Part shown: piece after piece, positions 34,331 through 45,236 of the stretch
Numbering within the stretch: position 1 is the stretch's first letter
How the letters are laid out: the number at the start of each line of letters is the position of its first letter
Assembly: GCA_036874045.1 (NCBI GenBank)
Contig: CM072339.1
Coordinates: 12,283,501-12,347,500, forward strand
Length of the DNA: 64,000 nucleotides
Direction: 5' to 3'
DNA from: Cymodocea nodosa
Taxonomy: Eukaryota > Streptophyta > Magnoliopsida > Alismatales > Cymodoceaceae
The notes under the pieces: generated by a model
Databases searched by the model: none
Told to the model about the DNA's origin: nothing
What the model saw: the letters and a program-made list of their open reading frames with translations, nothing else
Program-made: the position numbers and the translations under genes

Positions 34331-36060
34331 AGTTGCAACGTAAGAAGTTTAGGAAATTCGACAACTAGAGAAGAAGAGATACGAAAGCTGAGCAAAAGGA
34401 AAGAAAATGAGCTACATGCATAATGTTAGGACCTGATGGCTTACTAGAGGGGGGGTGAATGGTAATAATATTTGTTTCTTATGAAATTTAATGAATGAAT
34501 GGCAATGTAAAATAATAGGCACACGATAAAAGAATGCACACAAGATTTTTAGGTGGTTCACCACTAATGGCTAGTCCACCCCCAAGGGATACTTGGGTTT
34601 CACTAAACTTTCTTAAACTTACAAACACTTGCTTTAAGGTCAAAGCAAGAACTAACCAATCTGATTGAGCTTTCAGGTTGTAGCTTCAACCAACCTTTCA
34701 CTGAAGTTTTCAATGAGTATACTTCAGTAAACACTATCTTGAGTAAATCAGTTTCTATTGCATGAAGAGCTTCTGTAATTGAATCTATATTTGTTGATGA
34801 TGATTTGATCTTCAAAGCTTTCTAATGTTGAGCTTGGTGTATATTTCTGTATGAGCAAAAAGCTGTCTGATTCTATTGTCTATTGCTTGTATATATACTG
34901 TAATGTGTAACGATCATATTTTCTTCCAACGGTTGTATTCTTCTATACTTGGTAAGATTTCAGACCCAAATATGGTAAATTACTGTTCAGGGAGGTATTT
35001 TAAGATACCCTTCTGATTCTCTAGGTTTTTCGGAGGTTTAACATTGTAACTCTCCGAGGAATACTTGTAATTTACCAAAAAGTCACTTAAGTCTCTTTAC
35101 CACGTTGGATTCCAAGTCGTACACCTGAGGTGTCATAAGATCGGATACTTGTAACTATAACTCACTAAAATGTTCTTGAATATCAGATAGTTAGCTATAA
35201 TAACCTTCTGAAGGATGTTTGTAACTCACCGAAAATCCACTTAAGTTCTTTTGGTTTGAGTCACGTGAGAATTTAAGTCATACACGTGAGGTATTTAAAG
35301 TTCGAATGGTTATAATTGTAACTCACCGAAACTCTTCAACTTTTGGATAATTAGCTATAGTAACTTTTTTATTCTTCTTTTAAGCTTTTGTCTGGATTTC
35401 TACATGTGGGAAATACAATGACTTAAGTTTCGAATAGTTAGCTACAGTAACTCTTCGAATCTTTTTGTTTTTCGGATAGTTAACTTTCTAACTCTTCGAT
35501 TTTCCATAATGCCATCTTTCTAACTCTCCGAAGGCCTTCCATTTTCGGATAGTTATTCTTCTAACTATCTGATAGTGTTGCTACTGGTTTAAACTACCTT
35601 TCGGATACTTAGGCCTGATAACTTAGCGAAAATATCTCTTCCGGATAGTTAAGCCTGGTAACCTTCTGAAATTCTTTTTATCACTTACAGCAAACTCTGA
35701 ACTGTCTGTATCATCTTCTACTCTTTTGCTGAACTATTTTACCCGAGTAATACAAGTTAATTCCTCACATTGATTTTTGCATTATCAAAATCTAGAGGTC
35801 CTTTCACATAAAGATCAAGTTTTATACAATTCAAACTAGTTTAGAATAAGGATTTTATTTTCTTTTTGAATCTTGGACTTTATTGTATCAGAATCAATAA
35901 GTAGGAAATTGTGCTGAAAAGTAATTGAAAATTCATTCTTTAAGTCAATAAAGATTAGAATTTCATTTGCAAGTGTTTTGTGCTCTTGTTTTATCGGCTA
36001 GTAATTTTTAATTGCTAAAGACATAATTCACCCCCTCTCTTGTGATACAACGATCCTACA
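34331..36060 (+). repeat. Cop2 LTR 3' fragment (plus), interrupted by Cop4 LTR
   Basis: 34331-34433 and 35807-36060 join to the last ~350 bp of a Cop2 LTR (AATTCGACAACTAGAG ... CGATCCTACA). The left remainder is presumably beyond the window start, on the other side of the minus-strand Gyp element. Confidence 0.8.
34434..35806 (-). mobile_element. Cop4 solo LTR (minus)
   Basis: Minus-strand TGAAAGGACCTC to TCAGGTCCTAACA. CATAA target duplication (34429-34433, 35807-35811). Dense CGGATAGTTA / TAACTCTCCGA motifs with CACGTGAG boxes. Confidence 0.92.
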
Positions 36061-37505
36061 CACATGTTTTATATTATTATTTTATATCGAGTTCATTAAG
36101 TTAAGCTTTACTCAATGAGAGAAGTACATTGAGTTAACAGTTAAGTCAACGAAGTAAGTTCGTTGAGTTACACTAACTCCACGGATCGGTTATTTTCTAA
36201 TATGCACTATGAGTAGTTGTAGGAACAGTAGTAAAACCATGATTGCATGTAGCACGTAAGATTTAACTTGTGGAATGAAGAAGAAATCACCATCATTGAT
36301 ATGAATGAAGGAAATCCAACTGATCATTTAGGTGGAAGTAGTTACTACTAAAAGAAATATAAAAAGAAGAGGAGAAGAACGAAGAAAGTTGTGGAGACCT
36401 GCGCTAACTATAGGAAGTGTCGATCGTTCCTTGAAGCTCCACAACACCACCACCCATCACCAACCATTAGAGGTTTGTGAGGATACTTTTCAGATGTTGA
36501 GTCAATTTTGAGCCAAACACGGTGATTGACAACTAGTGTGAGGAGTGATCACGTCGTAGGAAAGGAAGCCATTTTCACCAAGCACCGAATCATTTTCTAG
36601 GAGATCGTAAAGCATTTAGCCTAGGTTTCGGGTTGATGCCAATATACTGAAGAGAATATCAACTTACAAGTCTCGGTTCATGATTCTATAGGGAGAGGAG
36701 GTGTGATTGTAAGTGATTAAGTTTTCAGTGGTGTAATCGTGTCGCATGTAGTGACAGAAGTTTTTACTATCAATAGAGAATTTCTACATTTCACATTTCA
36801 TTCATCTTTAGGAACATATCAAAACAGAAACAACAAAAACAAAACTAATTATCTATTTTTATAGTTAGCATTTATATGTTGTATTTTTTGTTTTGTATCA
36901 TGATTAATGTTATTATTGTCAGTATTGTGAATGTTTCATGTTTATTTGATTCAAAAAATAGAAATTTGTATTATTGATTACTAAAATTGGTTTGTACAAA
37001 ATACCCAAAATCTTAATAGTTATTGTTTGAAATATTTGAATATTAGTGTTGATTAATGATAAATATCATATAAACTAACATTAAAAAGCTTAATTGATGT
37101 TATTTACATTCAATGGAGCCGCCCAATGTATGGCCAAATTCCTTTGTGAGTAACAAAATTTAATTGAAAATTACTAGTTAGGCTCGTGCAGGAAACTTAA
37201 GTCCATGAGGATAGTCCATTGAGTTAACTGTAACTCCACAAACTAAGTTCATTGAGTTAATAGTAAGTCAACGAAGTGTGTAATTTAATACATATAAAAC
37301 TTTAGTTGTAAAAATCAAAATAGTATATAATTTTTACTCAATCTCTATGAGATCAACTTGTAGTTGCACACATATATAATAGACACTGTGCACTTGTAGT
37401 AAAAAAGTAAATTGGATTTAATATCTAATTTGTGAAAAAATTTTGTTAACTTCTAAAAGAAATTATTAATATATACTTAAAGTAAATGAATTTCATGTGC
37501 AAACA
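36061..37505 (+). repeat. Gyp LTR-c (5' LTR of plus-strand Gyp copy), 5' part missing
   Basis: Begins abruptly after the Cop2 LTR end. Has the motif pair around 36095-36190 (AGTTCATTAAGTTAAGC, TCGTTGAGTTACAC), TATA-like box near 36358, the U5 block to GTGCAAACA, then the primer site. Confidence 0.82.
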
Positions 37506-37513
37506 AGTTTTTT

Positions 37514-37531
37514 TGGCACCGTTGTCAGGGA
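37514..37531 (+). other. Primer binding site, Asp-tRNA type
   Basis: TGGCACCGTTGTCAGGGA, 14 of 18 bases like the plant tRNA-Asp site TGGCGCCGTTGCCGGGGA or better. Confidence 0.82.
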
Positions 37532-37607
37532 TTGAAAAGCTAAGCAACTGTAGTGCTGTTTTGTTTTCATAGCATAAGTAGTGTTGTGTGTTTTTATCAT
37601 TGAGAAT

Positions 37608-37712
37608 ATGACATATGCTTATGCTCAAACATTTTTGAAACGTGAAGTTAGCATATGTAAATTCTGCCATTTGGAAGGTCATGACATTGCTGATTGTTTG
37701 AATTTGAGATAA
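37608..37712 (+). CDS. 34-residue zinc-knuckle mini-ORF of Gyp (plus copy)
   Basis: MTYAYAQTFLKREVSI, then CKFCHLEGHDIADC (CX2CX4HX4C), then LNLR-stop (TAA). Same length and stop position as the minus-strand copy (2446-2550), whose stop is TGA. See that entry for the interpretation. Confidence 0.6.
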   Translation: MTYAYAQTFLKREVSICKFCHLEGHDIADCLNLR

Positions 37713-37831
37713 TTGCAGATGGTTTGATTGAATGAACAACAAATGAATTATAGCCAATATAATAGAATTGAGTATGAGAATCCTATAGTTTAGCTAACCC
37801 ATAGTACATTTTGAACAAGTAATATGTCGAG

Positions 37832-38558
37832 AGATAGGGAAGTTTAAGATAGGTATGATGAACTTGAGCATAATTTAAACCAAAATCTAGACAAACTAGA
37901 ATAATACATGTATTATCAACAAGAAGTCAACCAAATAAACTACAAGGAAAATTATTCAAAACCTAAAATCGATATCATCTATGAAACTGAGAAAATCATA
38001 ATGAAAATTGATCAAAAATTGAATGCAATGAGATTAGAAGATCTAAAAAGAAAGCAAAAGGCATTGGACGAATTTATAATGAAATGCCAAGTTATGCAAA
38101 ATGAGAACACAAATGGAAATTTTGATGTTAAAGATCTACATAATTTACAAAGTAGAAAGATAAAAGAAAATATCAATGAAATAGGAATTGAGAATTGTAA
38201 ATTAATGGAAGAAACATTGGAAACAATTAACAATCAAAATCATAAAAACGAAATGGTAATACAAGAACATCATGAAAGTAATGCAAATTTGGAAGATGTA
38301 TGTGTAACATTAAGATTTGGAACTTACATGCCACTAAGAATTCAAAAAGGAAACAAAATGGAGGAAAGTAAGAACAAAATTCAAAATGAAAAAGAACATG
38401 AAATGTCTAAAAAATTGGAAATCAATGAAGAAAAATCTAAATCTAATAATGAAACTACAAATGATCAAAAGAATGAAATGAAAGAAAAAGAATCTTTTAA
38501 ATCACAATCATTAATGCCCTATCCTGAAAGATTAAAACAAACATTTCTTGAAAAATAA
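37832..38558 (+). pseudogene. Gyp gag C-terminal/linker region (plus copy)
   Basis: Starts as MSRDREV-stop, then from 37908 MYYQQEVNQINYKENYS to YPERLKQTFLEK-stop at 38558. The homologue of 1600-2334 with a Lys/Glu/Asn-rich, coiled-coil-like sequence and VTLRFGTYMPLRI in place of the LRSG motif. In-frame stops at about 37846 and 37903. Confidence 0.75.
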
Positions 38559-38586
38559 GGAAAAATTAGAGAAATTTTTGAAAAGT

Positions 38587-39160
38587 ATAGGTTAACATTC
38601 CTTTGCTAGATTTATTGCAAAAAATGCTACTTGTGCTAAATTTCTTAAATATTGGTGTACTAGGAAAAGGGAGAGAAAAGTGTTAAGAAAAGTCTTTTTA
38701 GCTAAGCAAAGTAGTTCTCTATTTCTGCCACAAATTCTTAAAAAGTTATTTGATCTAGGAATCCCTGTTATATCATGCACAATAGGAACTACCACGTTGG
38801 AAAGAACTTTAATAGACCTAGGTGCAAGTATAAATGTTATGCCTAGTGATATTTTTGCATCCTTAGAATTAAAAGGCTTAATCCCTACTAGGATTGTCAT
38901 TCAATTAGTAGATAGAAGTATAAGATACCCTAGAGGAAAAATAGAACATGTCCTAATTAAAGTGAAGAAGAACATCTATCCTATTGATATTGTTGTTTTG
39001 GATTCCCAATAAATTAAGTATCAAAATCATGATACATCTTTAATTTTGGAAAGGCCATTTCAAGCAAGATCAAGGGATATTATAAACTGTCAAAATGGAA
39101 TGATGAAATTAGCATATGGTAATGAGGATACTCAATTAAATCTTTTTAAATCATAAAGGG
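38587..39160 (+). pseudogene. Gyp aspartic protease (plus copy)
   Basis: LIDLGASINVMPSDIFASL carries the active-site Asp. LVDRSIRYPRGKIE and SLILERPFQARS (ILGRPFL box mutated) follow. Stops at 39010-39012 and 39156. 39013-39412 is the acidic linker (LEDERDMLEDVIQEELNRQL, open 39217-39450) towards RT, cut off at 39412. Confidence 0.82.
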
Positions 39161-39412
39161 ATGAGGAGTTAGAAATATCCTTACATACTGTAGACTTTCT
39201 AGAGGATGAAAGAGATATGCTAGAAGATGTGATTCAAGAAGAATTAAATAGGCAATTAGATACTAAAAATTTAGAAGTAAGTGAAAATATAGATGAAGAC
39301 TTAAACATAGACGTAGAAGGAGACCAAGAAGAGTTTAATATCGAAGATGAAAATGTTAAATTAGGAGCTCTAGCTTCTAATGGTCAACACTTAGGTTTAA
39401 AACCTTTACCTC

Positions 39413-39978
39413 CTATTCAGAATGAAAAAGTGCATAATATTAACGGTTAAATGATGGTTAATTGCATAATATTTAGCTTATCATATGAGAATTAAGCCAT
39501 TATGTTATAATTGCACTGTAATATGCTTTAATGAAAGAATCTACATAATTTCAGGGAATTAATGTTAATTAAGTACATTTCTAAACTATTAGTGAATTAC
39601 AGGCTTTTTAATTCCTAAGTATCTGAATTTTTTGTTATTTCGGAGAGTTATATTTAATGTACCAAATAGTTATGTTTTAAACGTTTAAAGAATATTTTAT
39701 TATTTCCTAGAGTACATGTGTTGAAACCTTAATATACAACTTAAGTGGATTTTTGGTAAGTTATCTGCTAACTATCCGAAATGCATCTAAGCATCGGATA
39801 GTTAGGTTTGCAAGTATCTGTAATATCTTTTTATCATTAAACTGCTTGAGGACACGTGTCACGATTTGGAAACTTGACTTAAGTTATCTTTCGAAAGGTT
39901 AGGTGCTAACTATCCGAAATGCATGTAAGTTTCGAATACTTATAGTTGTAACTATCTAAAACATCTAAACTCGTTATC
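39413..39978 (+). repeat. Gyp LTR-d 5' fragment
   Basis: From CAGAATGAAAAAGTGC (LTR start minus its first bases), fused to the Gyp PR-RT linker at a short TT match. U3 has TTCGGAGAGTTA, TATCCGAAATGC and ATCGGATAGTTAGG motifs plus CACGTGTC. It is close to LTR-e (48385-48897) in sequence, and ends where Cop1 gag starts (shared GATTCTGAAATATCT). Confidence 0.75.
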
Positions 39979-41546
39979 TAGATTCTGAAATATCTACTAA
40001 TTCTGCTGAGGATTTGATTTTACTGACTAGGAAATTCAAGAATGCATAGAAAGCTAGGAAATAGCAAAGGAACAGAAATGATAAACCCTCAACGTCAAAA
40101 TCACTAAATGACAAGAATTCTTGATCTAAAAAGTATGTATGTTACAACTACAAGAAACCTAGACATCTTTCTCCAGATTGTCCTATAAGGAAAAATGAAA
40201 AGCATAGTAGGACAAATCAGAAGAAGATGGCTTAGAAAACTCAGAAAAAGTTTTACGAGAAAAAGGCTTTGAAGGTCACTTGGGATGACACGTCAAAAGA
40301 GTCTAAATCTGAGGAATTATCATCAAAATCTTCACATTCAGAAGAAGAACAAGAGTTAGAAGATGTTGCTCATGTGTGCTTCATGGCAGATGAGTTTGAG
40401 GTAATATCTGATCTTGAAAGTCATTCAGATTTTAACTTTGATGAATTATTATGCGCTTATCATGCATTATTACAAAAACTTAAAGTTTGTAAACTGGAAA
40501 ATAAGAATATTAGAAATTCTTTGTCTATTTTGAAAGAAGAAAATTGTTTCCTGTCTACTACTTTAGAAAAGTTTAAATGTGATAATGAAAATCATGTAAG
40601 AGATTTGCACAAATTTAGATTTAATGAATGTGTCTTACATGAACAAATACAGAATTCAAATGCTGAAAAATTAAAGATAGAGTCTGAAAATGAAATGTTG
40701 AGAAACACTATAAATGATCTTGAGTTAGAGATTGATAGATTAAAAATGAGAGAGCTGGATTTAAAATCTACCATTGAGAAATAGAATTTAAGTCAAACTA
40801 AGTTAGACAAACTAATTAATACCCCTGCAATGTCATATAAATTTAGCTTAGGATTTGATTATCCTGAATATCTTGAATCTCAAGCCAATAAAGGATTTAT
40901 TAGTTGCAGTTCAAGTAAATCTAAGACTAAAATTCCTTTTATCATGAAACAAGGTAATAAATATGTAGAAGTAGGTACTTCAAGGGATGAATCATGCAGT
41001 AATAATATAAATCAATGTGATTTGTCTAAATGTACTTCTAACATGACTATCAATGTTTTTAAAAATCTTGTTTCTTGTTCTGGAAATTCAGTCACTAATG
41101 TTTCAAAAATGTCAAACAATCGTAGTAAACTGAAAATTCAGAAATCTGAGAATGAAATTCAAAACTCTAGTGTTAGACCAATTAATCATTCTACATGTTC
41201 TTTATCTAAAAATTTTTGTACAAAAAAAGATTTTATATGTACTGAAAATTCAAATACAAGTACAAAATCTTGATATCAACTTACTGAAATGTATGAGCAT
41301 GACCAAAATAAATTAACATCTGATAAAAATCGATTTGGTCTTGGTTATACTACATCTGAAAATAAAAAGAATGATTATAAGAGCAATAATGCTTTAAGTA
41401 AGTATGATGCTAATGATAAATCATTAATACTTACAACTAATAAGAATGTAAATGATAATGTTAAACTATTTTTAAACAAAAAGAAGAAATATGCGTTTAA
41501 TGAACTTGGTCCTCAACAACATTGGGTACTAAGAAATAGTTCTTAA
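39979..41546 (+). pseudogene. Cop1 gag, C-terminal two thirds (5'-truncated)
   Basis: Starts inside gag at SEISTNSAEDLILLTRKF. Stops around 40046, 40062, 40120 and 40231. The zinc knuckle is CYNYKKPRHLSPDC, with Cys to Tyr and Gly to Arg. KVTWDDTSKESKSEE and the coiled-coil part follow to LGPQQHWVLRNSS-stop at 41546. In phase with pol downstream. Confidence 0.87.
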
Positions 41547-42869
41547 TTTGTGTTGTAGGAGGAAACAACATCAAAATGGATCTTGGATAGTGGAGCATCA
41601 AGTCACATGACCAGACAGAAAAGTCTATTGAAAAATTTTACAAATACTAAGAAAGGAAATGTTACATTTGGAAACAAAAGCAAGGATAAAATCATAGGTA
41701 TGGGCAATGTTCAAATAACTCCTACTTGTGTTATTTTAAATGTACTATATGTAGAAAACCTAGGATTTAATCTACTGAGTGTTATAAAACTAATTGATAA
41801 TGGATATTATGTAGTGTTTGAAGAAAATGTATGTAAAATTATTGATAAAAGTAAAGATGAACTTTAGTTTATTGCTAAAAGAAAATGTTCTGTATGTATT
41901 TTATCTTTACCTTCTGGTGCAATTGATTTAAATTCATGTTTGTTAGCTGAAACTAGTGATGCATATCTATGGCATAGAAGGATTAGGCATATAAATATGA
42001 AACTGTTACATAAACTATCTAGAAAAAATTTAGTGAGAGGTTTACCAAATATTAAATACTCAAAGGACTTTATGTGTGATGCATGTGAGTTAGGTAAACT
42101 TCACAAAAACTCTTTTAAATCCAAAACTAATATATCAAGCAAGAGAGTCTTAGAACTTATACATATGGATCTATTTGGACCAACAAGAATCATGAGTCTT
42201 GGTGGTAAATGATATGTATTTGTTTTAGTAGATGACTTCTCTAAATACACTTGGGTATATTTTCTAGCATCTGAGATAGAAGTTTTTGAAAAATTTAAAA
42301 TGTTTTGCAATCTTGTTCAAAATAAACAAAGTGTCTCTGTTCAAAAACTTAGGAGTGATTATGGTACTGAATTTGATAATGATCAAATAGATAATTACTG
42401 TATAGATCATGACATTGATCACAGATTTTCTTTTCCAAGAGCACCGTCTCAAAATGGTGCTGTTGAGAGAAAGAATAGATCACTTTAGGAAATGGCCAAA
42501 ACTATGTTAAATGAACATAACTTACCTCAAAATCTTTGGGCTGAAGCAATAAATACAGCTTGTTATGTTATTAACAGAAGTTAATTAAAACTTCTTGTTA
42601 ATAAAACTCCTTTTGAAATTATGTTTGATAGGGTTCCAAAAATTTCCTATATGAAACCATTTGGCTGCAAGTGTTTTATTCTTAATACTAAGGATAAAAG
42701 GGATAAATTTTAAGCCAAAGCAGATGAAGGAATTTTTGTAGGTTACTCTACTAGAAGTAAAGCCTATAGAGTATATAATAAGACTTCTAGAACTATTGAA
42801 GAAACCCTCCATGTAAGCTTCAATGAAAATTCTTTTAGAGAATTTCAATCTAAAGCTGATAATGATGAT
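41547..42869 (+). pseudogene. Cop1 protease and integrase (second copy)
   Basis: After a TAG at about 41559 reads EETTSKWILDSGASSHMTRQ (retropepsin), YLWHRRIRHINMKLLHKLS and CDACELGKLHKN (pre-integrase), HMDLFGPTRIMSLGGK, RSDYGTEFDND and GAVERKNRSL (DDE). Stops at about 41865, 42210, 42487, 42583 and 42711. The whole stretch 40269-44663 stays in one frame, so decay is by nonsense only. Confidence 0.9.
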
Positions 42870-43874
42870 ATGATCAATTTCCCAAAAGAACTAGAGATTA
42901 ATAGAGAGATTGAAGATTTATCTGAGAAAATCAAAAATATGAACTTAAATGATCAAACTAATGATAAAAGTGATGTACCTTTAGATGTTGATGAGAATAT
43001 TGAGGAAAATCAGAGAAATTGGCATTATTCTTCATCACATCCTATCACTCAAGTCATTGGTAATATTAATGAGGGAGTTAAAACTAGAGCTTCACTAAAT
43101 TTAAATAGTATGTGTATGCTTGTTTCTATGGTGGAACCAAAGAATATAGGAGAAGCATTATCTAATGAAAATTGGATAGTGGCAATGCAAGATGAACTAA
43201 ATCAATTCATTAGAAATGATATTTGGGAATTAGTCTCTCCACCAGAACATCAGTCCATAATAGGTACAAAGTGGATCTTTAGAAACAAAACTAATGAGAC
43301 TAGTCAAATTATAAGGAACAAAGCTAGATTAGTTGCACAAGGGTATACATAGGAAGAAGGACTAGATTATGATGAAATAATTGCTCCTATGGCTAGGTTA
43401 GAAATTATTAGAATATTATTGGCCTATGCTTGTTATTTGGATTTTAAACTATATCAAATGGATGTCAAGAGTGCATTTCTAAATGGTTTAATTAATGAAG
43501 AAGTTTATGTAAAACAACCACTTGGATTTGAAGATATTAAAAATCCTGACTTTGTGTATAAATTGAAGAAAGCCTTATATGGTTTGAAGCAAGCACCTAG
43601 ATCATGGTATGAAAGATTATCTACTTTTTTAATAGAAAAAGGCTTTATCATGGGAAAAGTAGATCATACTCTATTTATCAAGAGAGATAGTAAAGATAAG
43701 ATTGTTGTTCAAATATACATGGATGATATAATCTTTGGAGCAACTTTTGAAAAACTAATAAAAATATTTTCTGAAGAAATGGCTAGTCAGTTTAAGATGA
43801 GTATGATAGGAGAACTTTCATATTTTCTAAGACTTCAAATTAAGCAAATGGATAAAGGTATATTTTTAAATTAG
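42870..43874 (+). pseudogene. Cop1 reverse transcriptase
   Basis: NEGVKTRASLNL, then IIGTKWIFRNKTNE, KARLVAQGYT-stop (43349-43351), YQMDVKSAFLNG, ALYGLKQAPRSWY, the catalytic IYMDDIIFGA (about 43715-43745) and GELSYFLRLQI. A second stop is at 43872-43874. The YxDD box is intact. This domain is missing from the 12397-17961 copy. Confidence 0.92.
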
Positions 43875-44663
43875 GAAAAATATGCAGATGAAATGCTTAA
43901 GAAATTTAATTTTAATGATACAAGGATTCGAGGAACTCCTATGAGTACTTTAAAGTTAGATGTTGATGACATAGGAAAATCAATAGATCAAAGAAAATAC
44001 AGAAGTATGATTGGTTCTTTACTTTATTTGACTACTAGTAGACCTGATATTATGTTTGTTGTGTGTGCTTGTGCTAGATTTCAATCTAATCCTAAAGAAT
44101 CACACTCAATAGTTGTTAAAAGAATATTTAGATATAGACAAGGAACTAAAAGCTTTGGTCTATATTATTCTAAGGATAGTTCAATAGATCTTATAGGATA
44201 TACTGATGCTGATTACGTAGGATCTAAATCTGATAGGAAAAGTACTAGTAGCACTTGTCAATTATTGGGAAATAATTTTATGTCATGGTTTAGTAAAAAG
44301 CAAAACTATGTAGTACTTTCAACCACTGAAGCTAAATATGTTGCTGCTGCACTGTGTTGCACTCAGATTCTATGGATAAGGCAAACTTTAGAAGAGTTTA
44401 GATTATCTTATGATACAACTGAGATTTATTGTGACAATAGTTCTACAATAAATCTTTCCAAAAATCCTGTATTATATTCTAGAGCAAAACATATAGAGGT
44501 TAGACATCATTTTCTAAGAGTTAACGTAATTAAAGGAAAAATTAAATTAGGATTTGTGTCTAGTAAAAATCAATTAGCTGATATATTTACAAAACCTCTA
44601 GATGAAAATACTTTCTGCAACATAAGATTAAATTTGGGTATTTGTAGGCTATGTGATGTGTAA
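43875..44663 (+). pseudogene. Cop1 RT end and RNase H
   Basis: Open from 43893 to the natural stop at 44661-44663. RT palm/connection GSLLYLTTSRPDIMFVV, RNase H GYTDADYVGSKSDRKSTSSTC, VLSTTEAKYVAAALC, YCDNSSTINLSKNPV, RAKHIEVRHHF, QLADIFTKPL, end LGICRLCDV. The Asp/Glu/Asp set is present. No Cop1 3' LTR follows. 44664-44870 is AT-rich and unassigned, perhaps Cop1 3' UTR. Confidence 0.92.
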
Positions 44664-44870
44664 AATGCTTAAACTCCACATAAAGATAAATATTGTTGAT
44701 GATGTTGTTTACCTCATAGATATTATATACTTATCATAAATATCTAAGTAATATCTAAACTGCTGCATAAGATACTATGTATTTATTGTAAAATTATAGT
44801 AATATCTTATTGATTTTACGTATTTTATCAATTTTAATGGTTTTCTGAATTTTAAGTGGAAGTGTCAATG

Positions 44871-45225
44871 AAAAATATTAAATTCCTCTGAAATCCTGAA
44901 ATTTTGATTAAGTGATTTTTGTTGAATCAATGAAAGTGCATATGATCAAGGATGAGTTTGACTTGATTGATTAAACTTGTAGAATAATTTATATGTAAAT
45001 CATATTAAACTACTAATCAAAAGTATGAGCTTATTGAAATTGATTCATATTTTTAGTAAAATCATAGACGTAAAAATTGTATGAGATTGGTGTTTTATTG
45101 CATCTGTATTAATGAAATACATATATATTGTGCTTAAAATGAAAAATGCTTACAAAGTGAAAATCTTTGAGAGTTTATTGATCAGTTTGATCACAAGCCT
45201 TTTGTACTTGAGCAGATAGGTATGT
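44871..45225 (+). repeat. Gyp tail fragment (plus)
   Basis: Matches the reverse complement of about 49565-49950 and 55985-56400, for example GAGAGTTTATTGA and GTACTTGAGCAGATAGGTATG. It abuts LTR-e of the opposite orientation. Confidence 0.7.
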
Positions 45226-45236
45226 GTTTAGAGTTT

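Noticed and set aside
37446-37757. 103-codon minus-strand open frame
   Set aside because: Antisense to the plus-strand Gyp leader, primer site and zinc-knuckle ORF.
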